Assembly: GCF_014930365.1 (NCBI RefSeq)
Contig: NZ_JABXWI010000030.1
Coordinates: 1-64,000 of the forward strand
DNA length: 64,000 nt
Reading direction: 5' to 3'
DNA from: Streptomyces caniscabiei
Lineage (GTDB): Bacteria > Actinomycetota > Actinomycetes > Streptomycetales > Streptomycetaceae
This document shows positions 57,920 through 64,000 of the stretch, piece by piece. Numbering within the stretch: position 1 is the first letter of the stretch; every line of letters starts with the position of its first letter. A program made the translations under genes and the position numbers. A model generated the notes under the pieces. That model searched no databases. It was not told the DNA's origin and worked only from the letters and a program-made list of their open reading frames with translations.

Positions 57920-58108
57920 ATGGACTACGTCTCCGCGCTGCTGCCCCCCTTCGTGATGGCCGTGCTGTTCATCGGTGTCATCCGGGTGATCGTGAAGACC
58001 CAGGGCGGCCCCAACAAGGCCAAGGAGGACGCGGTGGTCGACGCGGCCCTCGCCCGCGCGGAGAACACCCGCCAGGCCGGCGGCGACTCCCGGGGCCCCG
58101 GCGCCTGA
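57920..58108 (+). CDS. Small single-pass membrane protein
   Basis: 62 aa from ATG 57920, 6 nt after TACCCT (leaderless type). One membrane helix at about residues 7-25 (LLPPFVMAVLFIGVIRVIVK) and a charged cytoplasmic tail (PNKAKEDAVVDAALARAENT). The function is unknown; similar small proteins are common in streptomycetes. A strong terminator follows. Confidence 0.7.
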   Translation: MDYVSALLPPFVMAVLFIGVIRVIVKTQGGPNKAKEDAVVDAALARAENTRQAGGDSRGPGA

Positions 58109-58129
58109 CCCGCACGCTCCCGCCCCATC

Positions 58130-58170
58130 GGCGTACGACTCGTGTGTTTTTCGAGTCGTACGCCCTTTTT
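58130..58170 (+). terminator. Perfect 13-bp terminator with T-tract
   Basis: GGCGTACGACTCG-TGTGTTTTT-CGAGTCGTACGCC followed by CTTTTT. It isolates the small membrane protein gene from the BlaI-type regulator. Confidence 0.92.
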
Positions 58171-58200
58171 GTTCCATACCTCCGGATAGTGTGCGGAACT

Positions 58201-58698
58201 GTGCCTCGCCCATTGGGAGAACTCGAAGACGCCGTCATGACGCGGGTGTGGAAGTGGAACCGCCCGGTGACGGTTCGGGAAGTCCTGGAAGACCTTCAGC
58301 GGGAACGGTCCATCGCGTACACCACCGTGATGACCGTTCTGGACAATCTCCATCAGAAGGGCTGGGTGCGCCGGGAGGCGGAGGGCCGGGCCTATCGATA
58401 TGAGGCGGTCTCCACTCGCGCCGCCTACGCGGCCGCACTCATGAACGAAGCCTGGTCGCAGAGCGACAACCCGGCCGCCGCGCTCGTCGCCTTCTTCGGG
58501 ATGATGAGCGAGGAACAGCGACAGGCCCTCACCGACGCCGTACGCATCGTCCAGGGCCCGCCCCCCGGCAAACCCGAACCCGCCGTGGCCGCCGCCCCCG
58601 TCCTCGAAACCCCTGTTGAAACCGTCGGCGAATCCACCGAATCGTCCGGCGAAACAGAGGGCACCCCCGGCGAATCACCGGATCGCCCCGGGCGATAG
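58201..58698 (+). CDS. BlaI/MecI/CopY-family repressor
   Basis: 165 aa from GTG 58201, 8 nt after TAGTGT (leaderless type). Winged helix at residues 1-75: LGELEDAVMTRVWKWNRPVT, VREVLEDLQRERSIAYTTVM, TVLDNLHQKGWVRREAEGRA. Dimerisation helices follow, then an acidic Thr/Ser/Pro tail (ESTESSGETEGTPGESPDRP). No BlaR/MecR protease gene is adjacent, so the inducer is unknown; some actinobacterial members control cytochrome or stress genes. Confidence 0.88.
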   Translation: MPRPLGELEDAVMTRVWKWNRPVTVREVLEDLQRERSIAYTTVMTVLDNLHQKGWVRREAEGRAYRYEAVSTRAAYAAALMNEAWSQSDNPAAALVAFFGMMSEEQRQALTDAVRIVQGPPPGKPEPAVAAAPVLETPVETVGESTESSGETEGTPGESPDRPGR

Positions 58699-58707
58699 CG
58701 TCCGCTC

Positions 58708-59241
58708 ATGCCAGCAACGAGTCCCGAAGCCACCGCAAAAGCCATCACCGTCAGGCGGGCTCGGACCAGCGATGTCCCGCACGTGCGCGACCTCCTCGAC
58801 TCCTACGTCCAGCGCCGCATCCTGCTCGACAAAGCGACGGTCACCCTTTACGAGGACATCCAGGAGTTCTGGGTCGCGGAACGGGACGACAACGCGCAGG
58901 TCGTCGGCTGCGGTGCGCTGCACGTCATGTGGGAAGACCTCGCGGAAGTCCGTACTCTCGCGGTGAACCCCGACGCCAAGGGGCTGGGCGTCGGGCACCA
59001 GTTGCTGGAGAAGTTGCTGCACACCGCTCGCTGGCTGGGTGTTCGACGGGTTTTCTGTCTCACCTTCGAAGTCGAGTTCTTCGCGAAGCACGGCTTCGTG
59101 GAGATCGGGGAGACTCCCGTCGACACCGATGTCTACGCGGAGCTGCTGCGTTCCTATGACGAGGGTGTCGCGGAGTTCCTCGGTCTCGAACGAGTGAAAC
59201 CGAACACCTTGGGCAACAGCCGGATGCTTCTGCATCTGTGA
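58708..59241 (+). CDS. GNAT acetyltransferase, probable amino-acid N-acetyltransferase
   Basis: 177 aa. GNAT fold: VRRARTSDVPHVRDLLDSYV, the acetyl-CoA loop VNPDAKGLGVGHQLLEKLLH (Q/R-x-x-G-x-G/A form), and FEVEFFAKHGFVEIGETPVD. Resembles the stand-alone ArgA-type N-acetylglutamate synthase of actinobacteria (Rv2747-like). The -10-like TAGCGT overlaps the stop codon of the BlaI gene and lies 6 nt before the ATG, so it can be transcribed on its own as a leaderless message. Confidence 0.8.
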   Translation: MPATSPEATAKAITVRRARTSDVPHVRDLLDSYVQRRILLDKATVTLYEDIQEFWVAERDDNAQVVGCGALHVMWEDLAEVRTLAVNPDAKGLGVGHQLLEKLLHTARWLGVRRVFCLTFEVEFFAKHGFVEIGETPVDTDVYAELLRSYDEGVAEFLGLERVKPNTLGNSRMLLHL

Positions 59242-59444
59242 TCGCCGGGGGAGACCAATTCCGGTGAGGCGTTCCGGTGGGACCTTCCCGGAGAGCATCC
59301 GGTGAGGGTCGCCTTGCCCGCGGGGCCTATGTCCGAAACGCGCATGTTTCCGGTCTTCCCCGGCCTCCTCGTCCTCTCCGGGGTCTCTCCCCGGTCTCTC
59401 CCAGGGGTTTGTGTTTTTCCTGGAAAAGCGGTTTGCTTTCCGAC

Positions 59445-59466
59445 GTACTGCAGTACTGCATATAAC
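59445..59466 (+). promoter_or_regulatory. lsr2 promoter with palindrome
   Basis: The palindrome GTACTGCAGTAC (59445-59456) lies 4 bp upstream of a -10 TATAAC (59461-59466), inside an AT-richer stretch unusual for this genome. TTGCTT at 59433-59438 could be a -35 but the 22-bp spacing is long. It suggests a repressor or autoregulatory site in the -35/-10 spacer. Confidence 0.5.
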
Positions 59467-59533
59467 AGGGGACGTGAAACAGCGGCGCTCGCCGCAGGCC
59501 TCGGCCCTGAAGTTATCGATGAAAGGAAATCCG

Positions 59534-59869
59534 GTGGCACAGAAGGTTCAGGTCCTTCTTGTCGACGACCTCGACGGCGGCGAGGCGGACGAGACCGTGA
59601 CGTTCGCGCTGGACGGCAAGACGTACGAGATCGACCTCACGACCGCCAACGCGGACAAGCTGCGTGACCTTCTCGACCCCTACGTCAAGGGCGGTCGGCG
59701 TACCGGAGGCCGCGCGGCGGGTGGGCGGGGCAAGGCCCGTGCCGCTTCCGGCGGCAGCCAGGACACCGCGGCCATCCGCGCCTGGGCGAAGGAGAACGGC
59801 TACGAGGTCAACGACCGCGGTCGCGTCCCCGCCTCCATCCGCGAGGCCTACGAGAAGGCCAACGGCTGA
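59534..59869 (+). CDS. lsr2: Nucleoid-associated protein Lsr2
   Basis: 111 aa from GTG 59534 (GAAAGGAAATCCG upstream). The N-terminal dimerisation domain is MAQKVQVLLVDDLDGGEADE, VTFALDGKTYEIDLTTANAD, then a basic linker (GGRRTGGRAAGGRGKARAAS). The C-terminal DNA-binding domain has the AT-hook-like loop NDRGRVPASIREAYEKA. Lsr2 silences AT-rich and specialised-metabolism genes in Streptomyces. The 3' end overlaps the convergent gene by 22 bp. Confidence 0.95.
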   Translation: MAQKVQVLLVDDLDGGEADETVTFALDGKTYEIDLTTANADKLRDLLDPYVKGGRRTGGRAAGGRGKARAASGGSQDTAAIRAWAKENGYEVNDRGRVPASIREAYEKANG

Positions 59870-60504
59870 GTTTCCGACGGCCCGGTGCTCGCGCGCCGCA
59901 GCCGGACGCGGTGGCAGTGCGTCGCCACCGTGTCCACCACTCGCACGAGGTCGGGGGTGCCCCCAACGCCCCCCAACGCCGACATGCTCGGCAGCGAGGG
60001 TTCGACCTCGCACCCCGGCTCGGGGGGCCGCACCCACTCGGCGGCCCCCTGTGAACCGGCCTCCCCGCACGCGCCCCCATGGCCCCCGGCTCCGTCCGGA
60101 GGAGCCGGCGCCACCAGGTGACCGCCCGTTCCGACGGCAGTGAGGTCCAGGTCGAGGCCGCCCCAGTCCAGCCACTGCAACAGCCCCGGCAACTCCTCCG
60201 CGCTCCCCGCCGCGACCAGCAGCTGCATCCGCCCGCCGCGGCGCGCCACCGGTGAGCCCGGACCGGGCACCGGCCCCAGATGACGCAGCGCCGCGACCCC
60301 CGCCTCCGCCGGTACGTCGAGCACATCGAAGCGCAGGCCCGTAATGAGACGTAGAGGCGTACCGGGCACGGTCGTCCAGCCGAGATCGTTCTCGTACCAC
60401 CACCGCACCGCGTCGCACGGGGCCTCACCCGGGACTTCGCGCGAGGCGAGGGCCGGGGAGGCGCTCGGGTCGAGCGGTCGGCGGGGAAGGGGGACGATGG
60501 TCAT
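59848..60504 (-). CDS. Conserved hypothetical, possibly Prim-Pol-like domain
   Basis: 218 aa from ATG 60504. The core CDAVRWWYENDLGWTTVPGT, RFDVLDVPAEAGVAALRHLG and RRGGRMQLLVAAGSAEELPG, ending GTGGHLVAPAPPDG, resembles the N-terminal part of actinobacterial primase/polymerase-type proteins, but catalytic acidic residues are not clearly identifiable. The C-terminal third has a Gly/Pro insert. It lies between lsr2 (convergent, overlapping 22 bp) and clpC (divergent). Confidence 0.5.
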   Translation of the reverse strand: MTIVPLPRRPLDPSASPALASREVPGEAPCDAVRWWYENDLGWTTVPGTPLRLITGLRFDVLDVPAEAGVAALRHLGPVPGPGSPVARRGGRMQLLVAAGSAEELPGLLQWLDWGGLDLDLTAVGTGGHLVAPAPPDGAGGHGGACGEAGSQGAAEWVRPPEPGCEVEPSLPSMSALGGVGGTPDLVRVVDTVATHCHRVRLRRASTGPSETQPLAFS

Positions 60505-60610
60505 GTCAGGAGCAACCGGGCGAAGAGGCCCAGAGTTACGCTGGGTGTCGGCGTGGTTGCGAGGAGTGCCGGGAAAGGGGGCGTTCCACAGTGTGCGGTG
60601 ACGCAAGGAT

Positions 60611-60627
60611 GTTCGCCCTTAGCGGAG
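60611..60627 (+). promoter_or_regulatory. ClgR-like box 1 upstream of clpC
   Basis: GTTCGC-CCTTA-GCGGAG, matching GTTCGC-N5-GCG, the core of the ClgR operator in Streptomyces and corynebacteria. It is 324 bp upstream of clpC. Confidence 0.5.
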
Positions 60628-60716
60628 GGAACCGGTGCATCCGGCATGGAGTGTCAGTCCCTACGGGTAAGACATCCCTAGTGGGAGGGGGCGACACGCA
60701 GGAAAGGCCGTCTCAC

Positions 60717-60733
60717 GTTCGCCATCGGCGTAC
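60717..60733 (+). promoter_or_regulatory. ClgR-like box 2 upstream of clpC
   Basis: GTTCGC-CATCG-GCGTAC, a better match to GTTCGC-N5-GCGAAC. It lies 29 bp upstream of a SigR-type promoter and 218 bp from clpC. ClgR is known to activate clpC1 and clpP genes in Streptomyces. Confidence 0.65.
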
Positions 60734-60761
60734 TGATAGTGAGGGTAACTGCCTGGCCTGC

Positions 60762-60789
60762 GGGAACATCGTCTCGCACCATCGGGTTG
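60762..60789 (+). promoter_or_regulatory. SigR-type promoter upstream of clpC
   Basis: GGGAAC (60762-60767), 18 bp, GTTG (60786-60789): the same architecture as the element upstream of ftsH and a match to the SigR consensus. The start point would lie near 60795, giving a leader of about 140 nt. Confidence 0.65.
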
Positions 60790-60850
60790 GAGCAGATGTC
60801 GGCGTTCGGGGTCAGGAGGCCAAGGACGGTGTCGGCAGTTGGAATGAGCG

Positions 60851-60903
60851 GTCCCCGCTTGCGGGACTAAGCTGCGGAAGGACAGCGAGGGGAGCGTCCC
60901 CTC
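60851..60903 (+). promoter_or_regulatory. Hairpins in the clpC leader
   Basis: GTCCCCGCTTGCGGGAC (60851-60867) and GAGGGG-AGCGT-CCCCTC (60887-60903) form two small stem-loops within 32-84 nt of the start codon. CGCTC-TGA-GAGCG-type pairing also occurs near the SD. They may affect mRNA stability or translation. Confidence 0.4.
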
Positions 60904-60934
60904 ACTGCCTGACCGCTCTGAGGAGCGATTAACG

Positions 60935-63460
<2,526 letters not shown>

Positions 63461-63489
63461 CCGCTGCGCTCGGCCTGAGCGAGCGAGAA

Positions 63490-63529
63490 GGGGCTGCCCC
63501 GGGACTTCGGTCCCGGGGCAGCCCCTTTT
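63490..63529 (+). terminator. Terminator of clpC with UUCG loop
   Basis: GGGGCTGCCCCGGGAC-TTCG-GTCCCGGGGCAGCCCC followed by TTTT: a 16-bp perfect stem closed by the very stable UUCG tetraloop, 30 bp past the clpC stop. Confidence 0.95.
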
Positions 63530-63796
63530 GTCGTGCCGTGGCGTCTGTCGTGCCGTGCCGTTCTCCGGGAAAGGAGTGACGCGGACCTCGTAGTCGCCGT
63601 CACATTCGCGCGTTCTTTCCGGCCGGTATCGGTGACGTGCCGCACAGGTCATTTGTCCGGTACTAGATGGAATAGTGGCGAGGGGTTAGCGGGCAAAACG
63701 GACATTCAGGTCTCAGGGGGATGGATGCAGATCCTGCTGTGCAGGTGGGGGGCGGTTTGGGGGTGGGTGTCAATGAGAGGGGGGATTTGGGGAGAT

Positions 63797-63815
63797 CTAC
63801 GACTTTCGGTCGTAG
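63797..63815. promoter_or_regulatory. Small hairpin in the clpC-downstream gap
   Basis: CTACGAC-TTTCG-GTCGTAG is a perfect 7-5-7 inverted repeat 134 bp before the last start codon in the window. The rest of the gap 63530-63948 is G-rich and shows no gene. Confidence 0.4.
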
Positions 63816-63948
63816 GTCACATGTTTGGGGGGTTTCGGGAGGCCGGGGTACCAAGGGGTGTCCCATTCGGCGGCCGCAGATGTGCGCCGGGTGGGATGCG
63901 TGCCCGTCGAGGCACATTCCCTGTCTCCGTTCCCCCGTGAGGTACTCC

Positions 63949-64000
63949 ATGTCGCAGCGTGTTCGCACTCCCCGTCCCCGTACGTCCCAGCTCCGTGTCC
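63949..64000 (+). CDS. 5' end of an unidentified CDS (truncated by window edge)
   Basis: ATG 63949, preceded by GTGAGGTACTCC, opens a frame reading MSQRVRTPRPRTSQLRV to the window edge. The spacing and basic N-terminus are plausible for a real gene, but only 17 residues are visible, so no function can be given. Confidence 0.4.
   Translation, partial: MSQRVRTPRPRTSQLRV

Noticed and set aside
63533..63940. Plus-strand 135-codon open frame after clpC
   Set aside because: It begins inside the clpC terminator region, has no SD and an atypical Trp/Gly-rich composition. The gap is better read as regulatory DNA.

Overview
This window is chromosomal DNA from a Streptomyces (high-GC actinomycete). 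Evidence: extreme G+C at third codon positions, frequent GTG starts, TipA, Lsr2 and WhiJ-type genes, Zur-type control of zinc-free ribosomal protein paralogues, and many leaderless starts with a TANNNT box 6-8 nt before the start codon. The gene order, from the alternative ribosomal proteins through gadB, ppa-dac-tilS-hpt-ftsH-folEPBK, nuoD, panC-nadB-nadC-coaX and lsr2 to clpC, looks like core-chromosome synteny as I remember it from S. coelicolor. It is not a mobile island or a biosynthetic cluster. No rRNA, tRNA, CRISPR array or complete insertion sequence was found.

Layout. 1-8 kb: an HTH-Clp_N (ClpC2-like) regulator with two palindromes at its start, a LysE exporter, a MacB/FtsX-type ABC transporter, a DUF2786 protein and two lipoproteins. 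8.1-10.9 kb: a divergent zinc-starvation locus (rpmB-rpsN and rpmG-rpmE-COG0523-rpsR) around one Zur-like box. 11-13.3 kb: a WhiJ-like trio (DUF397, ATPase-like protein, XRE-DUF5753). 13.3-17.5 kb: aldehyde dehydrogenase, PadR regulator and a drug-type ABC transporter sharing a TCAA-N2-TTGA operator motif. 17.7-22.6 kb: glutamate decarboxylase, a PucR-type regulator and TipA. 22.8-31.3 kb: DedA with a Q/G/Y tail, ThrE-like exporter, ppa, DD-carboxypeptidase, a zincin, tilS and hpt. 31.3-37.5 kb: ftsH and the folate operon. 37.7-43.1 kb: MprF-like protein, esterase and a large acidic protein. 43.3-51.2 kb: PH-domain pair, orphan nuoD with a MidA-type methyltransferase, a NarL-type two-component system, a broken ArsR-type gene and a threonine aldolase. 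51.4-56.9 kb: cofactor operon (DUF2520, panC, nadB, nadC, coaX). 57-64 kb: small unknowns, BlaI, ArgA-like GNAT, lsr2 and clpC.

Themes. (1) Proteostasis: a Clp_N-domain regulator lies at one end and clpC at the other. clpC and ftsH each carry a GGGAAC-N18-GTTG sequence expected for the SigR thiol-stress sigma factor, and clpC also has two ClgR-like boxes. (2) Cofactor supply: folate, pantothenate/CoA and NAD genes sit in tight, overlapping operons. (3) A dispersed repeat (core AGGGGCGCGGGGAACTGCGC) occurs in at least eight places, usually just past gene ends. One copy lies in frame inside the COG0523 gene, and two copies form a long inverted repeat after coaX. (4) The WhiJ-like trio, TipA, PadR and Clp_N proteins are small-molecule or stress sensors whose operators can be read directly.
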